From Bacteroidales bacterium (lineage in GTDB: Bacteria > Bacteroidota > Bacteroidia > Bacteroidales > Tenuifilaceae): DNA of 64,000 nucleotides. The position numbers were made by a program, and so were the translations under genes. This document shows, in pieces, positions 45,217 through 54,640 of this stretch. The notes under the pieces are model-generated. The model did not search any database, had not been told where the DNA came from, and saw only the letters and a list, made by a program, of their open reading frames with translations. Location of the stretch: NCBI GenBank assembly GCA_020636835.1, contig JACJXC010000005.1, positions 124,001-188,000 on the forward strand, in the 5' to 3' direction. Each line of letters begins with the position of its first letter. Position 1 is the first letter of the stretch.

Positions 45217-46815
45217 CTACTCTTTTACTAGATGCCGGTATTTATCCCAATTCCGAAGAATCTCGAGCGCCTTTAAAAGAGCATCGTTATAGTCGTTGGT
45301 AATTTCAAAGTAGTGGCCAGCACTGAATATTGATTGTGCAATAAGGCCTTTGATTTGCATTTTAAGCTCGTTGGAGGAGTGTTTCAACCCTTCGGCATCG
45401 CGAACGATTTTCAGATTGTCGGCCATAATAGCCATCTCCTCTATCATAGCATCGGTAACCTGAAAGTTTTTCTTGAACTTCTCGAATTTAGGGTAATCGT
45501 GCAACAACTGCTTACGGTTAGAATCAACCCACGAAACCGAAAACTGATTAATTACACCGGAACGTACCAATTTACCGTAATAATCGGAGTAAAAGCTGGT
45601 ATCGAATGGAACAAAAACATCGGGCATAATACCGCCCCCACCGTAAACAATTTTACCCTTTGCCAAGGTTTTATACTTTAACGAATCGGGTAGATGAATG
45701 CTATCGGAATTAAATAGTTCGCCCTTTGAATACCTATCGTTAAGCTCGGTGTAGTACTTCTCTGCATTCCCATTATTATAGGGTCTCTGTATAGCCCTAC
45801 CAGTTGGTGTGAAATAACGAGCTACAGTAAGCCGAATCATCGAACCATCGGGAAGCGGCAACTGGTTTTGCACCAAGCCTTTTCCAAACGAACGGCGCCC
45901 CACTATAACACCCCGATCCCAGTCCTGAATTGCCCCTGCAAAAATTTCACTAGCCGATGCAGAACCCTCGTCGATAAGCACTATAACTCGCCCTTTGAAC
46001 GCGGCCGATTTCGAATCGGAGAAGAAATTGGTGCGAGGGCTGTTCCGCCCCTCGGTATAAACGATGAGCTTGCCGGCATCAAAGAAATGGTTAGCCATTT
46101 CGTAAGCAGCATTGAGTAATCCACCGCCATTATTTCTTAAATCGATGATAACGTCCTTCATCCGCTGCTTCCCAAGTTTCTCCATAGCCTCAGCAAACTC
46201 CTGCTCAGTGGTTGCAGCAAAACGGTTAACCTTGATGTAGCCAATCCCTGGCTGCGCCATGTATGTAGCATCGATACTATAAATGGGAATTTTATCGCGG
46301 GTAATGGTAAATTCAAGGGGCTCCTCAACACCTCGGCGAAGCACTTTAACGGTCACCTTGGTTCCCTTCGATCCGCGCAGGTACTTATGAACATCGGGTA
46401 TTTTAAGCCCAATGCTGGCAATATTTTTACCATCAATGGCAATAATTCTATCGCCGGCAACTATGCCTACCCGTTCGGAAGGCCCTCCGGATATTGGGTT
46501 TACCACCATCAACGTATCGTTCATGATATTAAACTCCACACCAATTCCCTCAAAGTTGCCCTCTAACGGTTCGTTCATAGCCTGCACATCCTCCTTGGAT
46601 ATATAAATGGAGTGAGGATCGAGCTGCTTGAGTATCTCAATTAGGGCATTATCAACCAATCGGTTCACATTAATGGTGTCCACATAATTTCCCGATAGGT
46701 ACTGAATAAACCGGACAAATTTATAGGCACTAAAACTCGACGAGGGTTGTTGTGCGGTAGCTGAAAGCACGCTTGCGCTAAACAGGATAAATACGAAAAA
46801 GAACCGTCTAATCAT
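45217..46815 (-). CDS. S41 family C-terminal processing peptidase (CtpA-like)
   Basis: A 532-residue exported serine protease with a signal peptide (FFFVFILFSASVLSATAQ). A PDZ domain (GVEFNIMNDTLMVVNPISGG) is followed by the S41 catalytic core. The nucleophile is the Ser in GSASASEIFAGA and the general-base Lys lies in GRRSFGKGLVQ, the usual Ser-Lys dyad. Family members cleave C-terminal tails of periplasmic proteins. The C-terminal roughly 120 residues are the helical extension seen in Bacteroidota homologues. It lies between guaA and the helicase unit on the same strand. Confidence 0.92.
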   Translation of the reverse strand: MIRRFFFVFILFSASVLSATAQQPSSSFSAYKFVRFIQYLSGNYVDTINVNRLVDNALIEILKQLDPHSIYISKEDVQAMNEPLEGNFEGIGVEFNIMNDTLMVVNPISGGPSERVGIVAGDRIIAIDGKNIASIGLKIPDVHKYLRGSKGTKVTVKVLRRGVEEPLEFTITRDKIPIYSIDATYMAQPGIGYIKVNRFAATTEQEFAEAMEKLGKQRMKDVIIDLRNNGGGLLNAAYEMANHFFDAGKLIVYTEGRNSPRTNFFSDSKSAAFKGRVIVLIDEGSASASEIFAGAIQDWDRGVIVGRRSFGKGLVQNQLPLPDGSMIRLTVARYFTPTGRAIQRPYNNGNAEKYYTELNDRYSKGELFNSDSIHLPDSLKYKTLAKGKIVYGGGGIMPDVFVPFDTSFYSDYYGKLVRSGVINQFSVSWVDSNRKQLLHDYPKFEKFKKNFQVTDAMIEEMAIMADNLKIVRDAEGLKHSSNELKMQIKGLIAQSIFSAGHYFEITNDYNDALLKALEILRNWDKYRHLVKE

Positions 46816-46868
46816 AACAGTATAGTATGGTAAAAACTAAATATCCAATAACAGGGTAACACAAAATG

Positions 46869-48398
46869 CTATTCCCACTCAATGGTGGCAGGTGGCTTGG
46901 AGCTAATATCGTAAACCACTCGGTTAATGCCCTTCACCCTATTAATAATCTCATTCGAAATGCGAGCCAAAAAGTCGTACGGGAAGGGGTACCAATCGGC
47001 AGTCATCCCATCGGTAGAAGTAACAGCACGAAGGGCAACTACAAATTCGTAGGTACGTTCATCGCCCATCACACCAACGGATTGTACTGGGAGTAAAATA
47101 ACACCAGCCTGCCATATCTTGTCGTACAAACCGGACTCCTTTAGCCCTTGTACATAAATACTATCGGCTTCCTGAAGCAACCTAACCTTTTCGGCGGTTA
47201 CCTCACCCAATATTCTAATTCCAAGACCAGGCCCTGGGAATGGATGCCTACCCAGAATAGCTGCAGGCAACCCGAGCTCTTTCCCAACCAAACGCACCTC
47301 ATCCTTAAATAGTAGTTTAAGCGGCTCAATCACCTTAAGGTTCATCTTTTCGGGTAAGCCCCCCACATTGTGGTGCGACTTAATAGTAGCCGAGGGCCCC
47401 TTAACGGATACCGATTCAATAACATCGGGGTAGATAGTGCCCTGCCCCAACCACTTAACATCGGTCAGTTTTTTAGCCTCAACATCGAATACTTCAATAA
47501 AATCGCGACCTATAACCTTGCGTTTGGCCTCAGGATCGGTAACTCCTTTTAAATCGTCGTAGAATTTCTGGCTGGCGTCAACACCTATAACATTAAGGCC
47601 TAAATACTGGTATGAATCGAGCACATCGCGGAATTCATTCTTACGCAACAAACCGTTATCAACAAAAATACAGGTAAGATTTTTACCAATAGCTTTATGC
47701 AAAAGAATCGCAGCAACAGAAGAATCGACACCGCCGGATAAGCCCAGCACCACCTTATCGTTACCAAGAGTTTTGCGCAACATGGCCACCGACTCCTCGA
47801 TGAAAGAAGCTGGGGTCCAGGATTGATCGCAACCGCAAATGCCAACAACAAAATTTTTCAACAGCTTAGAGCCCTCGGTGGAGTGGTAAACCTCGGGGTG
47901 AAACTGAATACCGTATGTACTCTCACCCGAAACCTGAAACGCCCCCACTTTAACATCAACGGTACTCGCGGTTATTTTGAAATTATCGGGAATACGAGCG
48001 ATTGTATCGCCATGCGACATCCATACCTGCGAGTGGTTAGCCAAGCCTCGGAATAACGGACAAGTGGTATCAACAACCTCGAGGGTTGCACGACCATACT
48101 CCCGAATTTTGGAGGGCATCACCTCACCGCCATGGGTATGCGATAAAAGCTGCGCGCCATAGCATATTCCCAGCAAGGGAAATTTTCCTTTAATACCGGT
48201 AAGATCGGGCATGGGAGACTTGGGATCCCTTACCGAAAAAGGGCTTCCGGAAAGGATAACTCCTTTCACAGATGCGTCTAACTCAGGATAATGATTGTAA
48301 GGGAATATTTCGCAATAAACATTTAACTCTCTGATTCTACGAGCAATAAGCTGCGTGTATTGGGAACCAAAATCAAGAATAACGATTTTTTGATGCAT
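46869..48398 (-). CDS. guaA: GMP synthase (glutamine-hydrolysing)
   Basis: A 509-residue enzyme that aminates XMP to GMP, the last step of guanine nucleotide synthesis. The N-terminal glutamine amidotransferase has its catalytic Cys in GICYGAQLL and His in FHPEVYH. The ATP-pyrophosphatase domain has the P-loop LSGGVDSSVAA. The dimerisation domain ends with the near-invariant KPPATIEWE. The length is typical and all motifs are present. A TACCTTTG box lies just upstream on the minus strand. Confidence 0.97.
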   Translation of the reverse strand: MHQKIVILDFGSQYTQLIARRIRELNVYCEIFPYNHYPELDASVKGVILSGSPFSVRDPKSPMPDLTGIKGKFPLLGICYGAQLLSHTHGGEVMPSKIREYGRATLEVVDTTCPLFRGLANHSQVWMSHGDTIARIPDNFKITASTVDVKVGAFQVSGESTYGIQFHPEVYHSTEGSKLLKNFVVGICGCDQSWTPASFIEESVAMLRKTLGNDKVVLGLSGGVDSSVAAILLHKAIGKNLTCIFVDNGLLRKNEFRDVLDSYQYLGLNVIGVDASQKFYDDLKGVTDPEAKRKVIGRDFIEVFDVEAKKLTDVKWLGQGTIYPDVIESVSVKGPSATIKSHHNVGGLPEKMNLKVIEPLKLLFKDEVRLVGKELGLPAAILGRHPFPGPGLGIRILGEVTAEKVRLLQEADSIYVQGLKESGLYDKIWQAGVILLPVQSVGVMGDERTYEFVVALRAVTSTDGMTADWYPFPYDFLARISNEIINRVKGINRVVYDISSKPPATIEWE

Positions 48399-48420
48399 CG
48401 ATGAAAATTTTACAGTTTTG

Positions 48421-48428
48421 CAAAGGTA
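48421..48428 (-). promoter_or_regulatory. Probable -7 box of guaA
   Basis: TACCTTTG on the minus strand matches TAnnTTTG, about 23 bases before the guaA ATG. No clear -33 TTG is seen. Confidence 0.5.
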
Positions 48429-48574
48429 GTAAATAATAGTGAATACACCTATGTTTTAGGTAGATGCTTTGAGAAATATAACACAAATTGACAGAAAAAG
48501 AGCTCAATAGATAGAAGCTTGAAGATGGTAGTAAAAAAATTAAGGGGTACCTACAAAGCATTTCTCGATACATT

Positions 48575-49507
48575 TTACAGAGGAGTAGCTTTCGCAACTA
48601 TCTCATAAACCTGCCCATCCTCAACGGCAAAAGTATTAGGAAATATTTCGCGTGCTTCGGCTTCGTGCTGTAACGCGTTCTTATAGCGCGAAGAAAAATG
48701 ACCGATGATCAACTGGCCCACATTGGCTTTTAATGCAACAGTTGCAGCCTGAACAGCGGTGGAATGCCCGGTTTGCTTGGCCAGACCTAAATCCTTATCC
48801 AGAAAGGTAGCCTCGTGGTATAGTAAATCGACGCCTTTAATTAATCCGACTAGGCGTTCACTATAAAAAGTATCAGAACAATACGCATACGAGCGAGGAG
48901 TATGGCTATGGAATGTTAACTCGGCATTGGGAATCCATTCCCCCTCAGCAGTACGAAAATCCTCACCATTCTTAATTCTAACAATATCGGCCAACCCCAG
49001 CGAATACCTTGCAATGGCCTCCTTCCGGATGTTTGGTAAAGTCGCTTTCTCCCTAAAAAGAAAACCAACAGTGGGCACCCGGTGCCTCAGGGGCAAAGTT
49101 GAAACGGTGATATGCTTATCCTCGTAGATTGTTTCCACCACGTTACAATTGATGGGGTGGAACTCGATGCGATACGACAAGTAATCGTTAAAAAAACTGA
49201 CATTACTCCGGAGTATGGCCTCAAAATCGGGATGGGCGTATATATCCAAAGTTTTTTTTCGGCCCAGCAGGTTGAATGTAGATATAAGTCCGAAAAGGCC
49301 CAACACATGATCGCCATGCAGATGGGAGAGAAAAATACAGTTGATGCTACTCATCCGCTGGCGAAATCGCCTGAGTTGAACCTGTGTACCCTCACCGCAA
49401 TCGACTAAAAACAACCGCTCATGTGAATTAATCACATGAGCGGAAGGGAATCGGTTTACTGTGGGTAATGCAGAGCTACTGCCCAGAATAATTACACTGA
49501 ATGTCAC
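48575..49507 (-). CDS. rnz: Ribonuclease Z
   Basis: A 310-residue metallo-beta-lactamase-fold endonuclease that trims tRNA 3' ends. Zinc-binding HLHGDHVLG, the late HEATF and GHFSSRY motifs and the tRNase Z opening LGSSSALPTVNRFPSAHVI are all present. The length fits the short bacterial RNase Z form. Its start overlaps the upstream STAS-protein stop by 4 bases, so the two are translated together. It may also be transcribed with rpsA further upstream. Confidence 0.95.
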   Translation of the reverse strand: MTFSVIILGSSSALPTVNRFPSAHVINSHERLFLVDCGEGTQVQLRRFRQRMSSINCIFLSHLHGDHVLGLFGLISTFNLLGRKKTLDIYAHPDFEAILRSNVSFFNDYLSYRIEFHPINCNVVETIYEDKHITVSTLPLRHRVPTVGFLFREKATLPNIRKEAIARYSLGLADIVRIKNGEDFRTAEGEWIPNAELTFHSHTPRSYAYCSDTFYSERLVGLIKGVDLLYHEATFLDKDLGLAKQTGHSTAVQAATVALKANVGQLIIGHFSSRYKNALQHEAEAREIFPNTFAVEDGQVYEIVAKATPL

Positions 49508-49866
49508 TTCTGGTGTTCGTTTTCGGCTTTGGTAATAACCTGCACGGCTTCATCCCTTGAATATGCGATGTTAAGCACGGTGTCGAGCTGCGAAATTGTG
49601 ATTAGGCGCTCCACGGCATCGGTTAATCCGGTAAGAACAAACGTTCCCCCTGCATTCTTACATAATCTGTTGGCCACTAAAATTGCACTTAACCCTGATG
49701 AGTCGCAATAGCGGCAGCTGCTGAGATCGAGTACTATATTACGTTCGCCATTACCCGAAATGAGAACCAGTTCGGATTTAAGGCTTGGGGCAATATTGGT
49801 ATCAAGTTTTTCTTCCAGCACCTCTATCAGGGTGTGTTTCTCCAGCTTTTCAATTTTAAATTCCAT
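49504..49866 (-). CDS. STAS-domain anti-sigma factor antagonist-like protein
   Basis: A 120-residue single STAS domain. The phospho-acceptor region CRYCDSSGLSAILVANRL is that of SpoIIAA/RsbV-type antagonists. No kinase or sigma factor gene is adjacent, so the partner must be elsewhere. It lies between rpsA (31-base gap) and rnz (4-base overlap), an operon order of translation and RNA-processing genes. This suggests it is constitutively made. SiaB/SiaC, another partner-switch pair, is encoded 8 kb away; a link is only speculative. Confidence 0.88.
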   Translation of the reverse strand: MEFKIEKLEKHTLIEVLEEKLDTNIAPSLKSELVLISGNGERNIVLDLSSCRYCDSSGLSAILVANRLCKNAGGTFVLTGLTDAVERLITISQLDTVLNIAYSRDEAVQVITKAENEHQK

Positions 49867-49897
49867 TGCAATCAGGATTATTGGTTAAACAATGCAA

Positions 49898-51745
49898 CTA
49901 GTCGTTAGCCTTAGAATCGTCTTTCTTTTGATTTTCTTCTAGTTCCGATTTTAAAGCGGCTAATTCAGATATATCCCCTAAGGTAGTCTTTTCTAAGTTA
50001 GCTTTCAACTTTTTTACAGCTTTTTGTGTGGTTGAAGCCTTAGATTTTTTTTCACCCTTATCGTCAACCTTCTTGTCGTCCTCGAAAATCCTGCTATGCG
50101 AAAGGATAATGCGTTTCGCAGCTTTGTTGAATTCAATTACTTTGAATTCCAACTTTTCGTCAACTTTAGCTTGACTACCATCCTCTTTTACAAGATGCTT
50201 AGGAGTAACAAAACCTTCAACACCGTACTGTAGAGCAACAACAGCACCCTTATCGAAGATGTCGGTAATAGTACCTTCGTGAACAGAATCTACAGTGAAT
50301 AGGGTTTCGAACACATCCCAAGGATTTTCCTCGAGCTGTTTGTGGCCAAGGCTCAAGCGGCGGTTCTCCTTATCGATTTCGAGAACAACAACCTCGATTT
50401 CAGCACCAACAGTGGTAAATTCAGCGGGGTGCTTAATTTTCTTGGTCCAGCTTAAATCCGAGATATGGATCAAACCATCAACACCCTCTTCGATCTCTAC
50501 AAACACACCAAATGTGGTGAAATTGCGAACCTTAGCGGCATGCTTGGATCCAACAGGGTAACGCTCCTCAATTTTATCCCAAGGATCGTTCTTAAGTTGC
50601 TTCATACCCAACGACATCTTACGCTCGTCGCGATCGAGAGTTAAAATTTGAGCATCAACGGTATCACCAACTTTCAGGAATTCCTGAGCGCTACGTAGGT
50701 GCTGGCTCCACGACATTTCTGATACGTGGATAAGCCCCTCAACACCAGGAGCAATCTCAACAAATGCGCCGTAATCGGCAATCACAACAACTTTACCTTT
50801 AACCACATCGCCAACTTTCAGATTTGTATCGAGCGAATCCCAAGGATGAGAGGTTAATTGTTTTAAACCAAGAGCGATACGTTTCTTAGAGTCATCGAAA
50901 TCGAGGATAACTACGTTCAACTTCTGATCGAGCTGAACAACTTCCTCGGGATGATTTACGCGACCCCAAGATAGATCGGTAATGTGGATAAGACCATCTA
51001 CGCCGCCCAAATCGATGAACACACCGTAGCTGGTAATATTCTTAACGGTTCCTTCAAGAACCTGTCCTTTTTCAAGTTTAGCAATAATCTCTTTCTTCTG
51101 CTGCTCAAGTTCAGCCTCGATAAGAGCCTTATGCGACACAACAACGTTTTTGTACTCCTGGTTGATTTTAACAACCTTGAACTCCATTGTTTTGCCAACA
51201 AAAATATCGTAATCGCGGATTGGCTTAACATCAATTTGCGAACCGGGTAGGAATGCCTCAATACCGAATACATCCACAATCATACCGCCCTTAGTTCTGC
51301 ACTTGATGTAACCCTTAATAATTTCATCCTTTTCAAGGGCTGAATTAACGCGATCCCAAGAGCGAAGAGCGCGCGCTTTCTTATGCGAAAGAACGAGCTG
51401 CCCCTTTTTATCCTCGGGGTTCTCAACGTAAACCTCAACCTTTTCGCCAACCTTAAGCTCAGGGTTGTAACGGAACTCGCTGATACTAACAACACCCTCG
51501 GATTTATAACCGATGTTGATAAATACCTCGCGTTTGGTCATTGCAATTACCGTACCCTCAACAACCTCGTTTTCACCAATGGTGGAAAGGGTTTGATTGT
51601 ACATTGTTTCTAACTCGCTGCGTTGATCTTTGGAATAGATTGCATCCTCTGCATACGATTCCCAGTCAAAATTTTCTAAACCTGCATTGGCAGATTTTGT
51701 GTTTACCGCTGCATCATGAGCAGCATTTTCATCCTGATTAATCAT
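49898..51745 (-). CDS. rpsA: 30S ribosomal protein S1
   Basis: A 615-residue protein with six S1 RNA-binding domains. The later ones are the most regular, such as GVFIDLGGVDGLIHITDLSW and GAFVEIAPGVEGLIHVSEMSW. The N-terminal extension and the Lys/Glu-rich tail (KKVDDKGEKKSKAS) are typical of Bacteroidota S1. It binds mRNA leaders and helps start translation, which matters in this phylum because Shine-Dalgarno signals are weak. It is followed by the STAS and rnz genes on the same strand. Confidence 0.96.
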   Translation of the reverse strand: MINQDENAAHDAAVNTKSANAGLENFDWESYAEDAIYSKDQRSELETMYNQTLSTIGENEVVEGTVIAMTKREVFINIGYKSEGVVSISEFRYNPELKVGEKVEVYVENPEDKKGQLVLSHKKARALRSWDRVNSALEKDEIIKGYIKCRTKGGMIVDVFGIEAFLPGSQIDVKPIRDYDIFVGKTMEFKVVKINQEYKNVVVSHKALIEAELEQQKKEIIAKLEKGQVLEGTVKNITSYGVFIDLGGVDGLIHITDLSWGRVNHPEEVVQLDQKLNVVILDFDDSKKRIALGLKQLTSHPWDSLDTNLKVGDVVKGKVVVIADYGAFVEIAPGVEGLIHVSEMSWSQHLRSAQEFLKVGDTVDAQILTLDRDERKMSLGMKQLKNDPWDKIEERYPVGSKHAAKVRNFTTFGVFVEIEEGVDGLIHISDLSWTKKIKHPAEFTTVGAEIEVVVLEIDKENRRLSLGHKQLEENPWDVFETLFTVDSVHEGTITDIFDKGAVVALQYGVEGFVTPKHLVKEDGSQAKVDEKLEFKVIEFNKAAKRIILSHSRIFEDDKKVDDKGEKKSKASTTQKAVKKLKANLEKTTLGDISELAALKSELEENQKKDDSKAND

Positions 51746-52135
51746 TTAACTACTTAATTATTAATTAATTAGACATTATTTGTAAAAATAAAACAGATTG
51801 CAAAAATACATAACTTTATCATTTATAGGAAATAATGTTAAAAGTTTTTACTACCACAACAGAAAAATCTGATTCTAAAATCTTCAATTTATTCTAAATA
51901 TAAACAAAAGTAGGAAATTTTAATTTTAACACTTACTTTTGAATGCCAAATAAAGTATGATTAAAATCACCTACATTACTCATTCATAACATAGTCCGAC
52001 TAGACTTTAATGCGATGCAGGCTGTTTTACATATGGCTCAGAGAATTCATTTCGATTTGCTTTGCCACCGGGTAAGGCTTAGCGAAAAAAGCAAAATATC
52101 GACACTGTAAAATTAACTGTAAATAAATTGCACAA
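51746..52135. other. Divergent intergenic region between rpsA and the UXS gene
   Basis: About 390 AT-rich bases without a convincing gene. On the minus strand TATTTTTG (51808-51801) is a possible -7 box for rpsA. On the plus strand TACTTTTG (51934-51941) matches TAnnTTTG but would give a 190-base leader for the sugar gene. No tRNA or strong hairpin was found. Confidence 0.4.
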
Positions 52136-53077
52136 ATGAAACGAATACTTGTAACTGGTGGTGCTGGATTTTTAGGATCGCACCTGTGTGAGCGCCTGCT
52201 CAACGAGGGGAATGAGGTTATCTGCTTAGATAACTTCTTCACAGGATCGAAAAGCAACGTGGTTCACCTGCTCAGCAACCCCTACTTTGAACTGGTACGC
52301 CACGATGTTACAGTTCCATACTACGCCGAAGTGGACGAAATATACAACCTGGCATGCCCGGCATCGCCAATACACTACCAATACAACCCCATTAAAACGG
52401 TGAAAACCTCGGTGATGGGGGCGATAAACATGCTGGGGCTAGCCAAACGAATCCACGCCAAAGTGCTTCAAGCCTCAACCAGTGAGGTGTATGGCGATCC
52501 ACTGGTTCATCCCCAAATCGAAACTTACTGGGGCAATGTAAACCCTATTGGGCAACGCTCCTGCTACGACGAGGGGAAACGCTGCGCCGAAACCCTCTTT
52601 GTGAATTACCACGAGCAAAACCGGGTAAAAATTAAGATTGCCCGAATTTTCAACACATACGGTCCCCGCATGAGCCCTAACGATGGACGCGTGGTATCCA
52701 ACTTTATCACCCAAGCCCTCAACAACCAGAATATCACAATTTTTGGCGATGGGAAACAAACCCGAAGTTTCCAGTACGTGGACGATCTGATTGAGGCATT
52801 TATCCGACTAATGAATACCCCGGACGATTTTACAGGTCCAGTTAACCTTGGAAATCCCGACGAGTTTACCATGCTCGAACTCGCCGAAAAGATTATCAAA
52901 CTAACCGGAAGCAAATCGGAATTGGTTTATATGCCCCTACCCCAGGATGATCCTACCCAACGTAAGCCCAATATCAGCATTGCAAAAAAACACCTTAACG
53001 GATGGGAACCCCAGATAAAACTGGATACCGGCTTGGTGAAAACAATCGAATATTTCAGAACACTCCTTAATAAATAG
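52136..53077 (+). CDS. UDP-glucuronate decarboxylase (UDP-xylose synthase)
   Basis: A 313-residue extended short-chain dehydrogenase. The NAD motif is TGGAGFLGSHLCE. The UXS-specific ACPASPIHYQYNPIKT and the active-site YxxxK in SCYDEGKRCAE identify it as the enzyme making UDP-xylose from UDP-glucuronate. The following genes rfbC and rfbD make dTDP-rhamnose, so this is a nucleotide-sugar supply operon for surface polysaccharide. It is complete. Confidence 0.92.
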   Translation: MKRILVTGGAGFLGSHLCERLLNEGNEVICLDNFFTGSKSNVVHLLSNPYFELVRHDVTVPYYAEVDEIYNLACPASPIHYQYNPIKTVKTSVMGAINMLGLAKRIHAKVLQASTSEVYGDPLVHPQIETYWGNVNPIGQRSCYDEGKRCAETLFVNYHEQNRVKIKIARIFNTYGPRMSPNDGRVVSNFITQALNNQNITIFGDGKQTRSFQYVDDLIEAFIRLMNTPDDFTGPVNLGNPDEFTMLELAEKIIKLTGSKSELVYMPLPQDDPTQRKPNISIAKKHLNGWEPQIKLDTGLVKTIEYFRTLLNK

Positions 53078-53086
53078 TTTGAAACA

Positions 53087-53653
53087 ATGAGGATAGCAAA
53101 AACCAATATTCCTGATCTTCTTACAATTGAGCCCAATATCTACGAGGACGGGAGAGGCTATTTCTTTGAAAGTTACAGCGCCTCTAAACTCAACGAGCAG
53201 GGGGGGGACATTACGTTTGTACAGGATAACGAATCGAAATCATCGTACGGGGTAATCCGCGGACTCCACTACCAGCTATCGCCATACGCTCAAACTAAAC
53301 TAGTACGAGTAATTAGTGGAAAAATATTAGATGTTGTGGTAGATATCCGGCAGGGTTCCCCCACCTTCGGGAAACACATCAGCATAGAGCTATCATCCGA
53401 AAATAAGATGCAGCTCTTGGTTCCTAAAGGTTTTGCCCACGGGTTCTCGGTATTAAGCGAAACAACCATCGTGCTATACAAATGCGACAATTACTACAAC
53501 CCAGCTTCGGAACGGGGAATCTGCTACAACGATCCAGCACTGGGAATCGACTGGCGAATTGAACCCGATAAAGCAATAGTATCGTCGAAAGACAAAGTGT
53601 ACCCCGCATTAGCGAATGCCGAAATGAATTTTATTTATGGTAACACCCACTAA
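53087..53653 (+). CDS. rfbC: dTDP-4-dehydrorhamnose 3,5-epimerase
   Basis: A 188-residue cupin-fold epimerase, third step of dTDP-L-rhamnose synthesis. The opening IEPNIYEDGRGYFFESY, the catalytic His in IRGLHYQ, the LVRVISGKILDVVVDIR strand and the active-site Tyr in LYKCDNYYNP are all present. The length is normal. The next gene, rfbD, starts inside its last codons, giving a 17-base overlap. No rfbA or rfbB is in the window. Confidence 0.95.
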   Translation: MRIAKTNIPDLLTIEPNIYEDGRGYFFESYSASKLNEQGGDITFVQDNESKSSYGVIRGLHYQLSPYAQTKLVRVISGKILDVVVDIRQGSPTFGKHISIELSSENKMQLLVPKGFAHGFSVLSETTIVLYKCDNYYNPASERGICYNDPALGIDWRIEPDKAIVSSKDKVYPALANAEMNFIYGNTH

Positions 53654-54506
53654 AAATATTCTCATAACAGGAGGCAACGGGCAACTTGGCTCGGAGATAA
53701 AGCACATTCAGGAGAAGTATCCTCACTTAAACCTTATATTTACCGACTACCAGGAACTCGACATCACCAATGCCGAGCAGGTTAACGATTACTTTAAAAG
53801 AATAAAACCTTTATATACCATTAACTGCGCGGCATACACAGCGGTTGACAAAGCTGAAGATGATAATGCAGCAGCCTCCCAACTAAATGCCACCGCTCCC
53901 AAAATCCTGTCCGAATCGTGCAAAAGGTATGAATCCAAACTAATCCACATCTCAACCGATTATGTGTTCGATGGGCGAGCCAACACCCCTTATAAAGAGG
54001 ATGCAAAAGTAAATCCCCAATCGGTGTACGGCAAAACTAAGCTGATGGGCGAACAGAATGTGATGGAATCGGGAGTTGGAATGGTAATTCGTACATCGTG
54101 GCTTTACTCTGCGTTCGGCAATAATTTTGTGAAAACAATTCTAAAACACAGCGCGGTAAAACCGGAAATGGGCGTGGTTTTTGACCAAACGGGAACCCCC
54201 ACCTGGGCTCACAACCTGGCCTCTGCTATTCTAAAAATAGTGGATAGCGGCACCAATAATTTTAAACCGGAGATATTCCACTACTCCAACGAAGGGGTTT
54301 GCAGCTGGTACGATTTTGCCCACGAAATTGCAACACTTACCGAATCGAGTTGCAGAATTAACCCTATCGAAACAAAAGACTACCCCACTCCGGCAATTCG
54401 TCCGCAGTATAGTGTTTTAAATAAACAAAAAATTCGTAACTTGTATAGCGTTGAGGTACCGTATTGGCGCGATAGCCTTATAGAATGCTTAAAGCAATTG
54501 CGATAA
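53637..54506 (+). CDS. rfbD: dTDP-4-dehydrorhamnose reductase
   Basis: A 289-residue SDR that uses NAD(P)H for the last step of dTDP-L-rhamnose synthesis. The nucleotide motif is ITGGNGQLGSEI; other family motifs are CAAYTAVDKAEDD, STDYVFDG and the catalytic YGKTKLMGE. The start overlaps rfbC by 17 bases. The order UXS-rfbC-rfbD without rfbA and rfbB suggests the first two rhamnose genes lie elsewhere. Confidence 0.95.
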   Translation: MVTPTKNILITGGNGQLGSEIKHIQEKYPHLNLIFTDYQELDITNAEQVNDYFKRIKPLYTINCAAYTAVDKAEDDNAAASQLNATAPKILSESCKRYESKLIHISTDYVFDGRANTPYKEDAKVNPQSVYGKTKLMGEQNVMESGVGMVIRTSWLYSAFGNNFVKTILKHSAVKPEMGVVFDQTGTPTWAHNLASAILKIVDSGTNNFKPEIFHYSNEGVCSWYDFAHEIATLTESSCRINPIETKDYPTPAIRPQYSVLNKQKIRNLYSVEVPYWRDSLIECLKQLR

Positions 54507-54640
54507 CCATACTATATGACCGCCAAAGGCTGCCAATAATACGATTCGCAAAGTAAGTAAACCACAGGTTAGTCGAAAGCTACTCGCCTCAACAACTAAA
54601 ACTTTGCACACCATAATAGCAACCATTAAAGACCAGAGTT

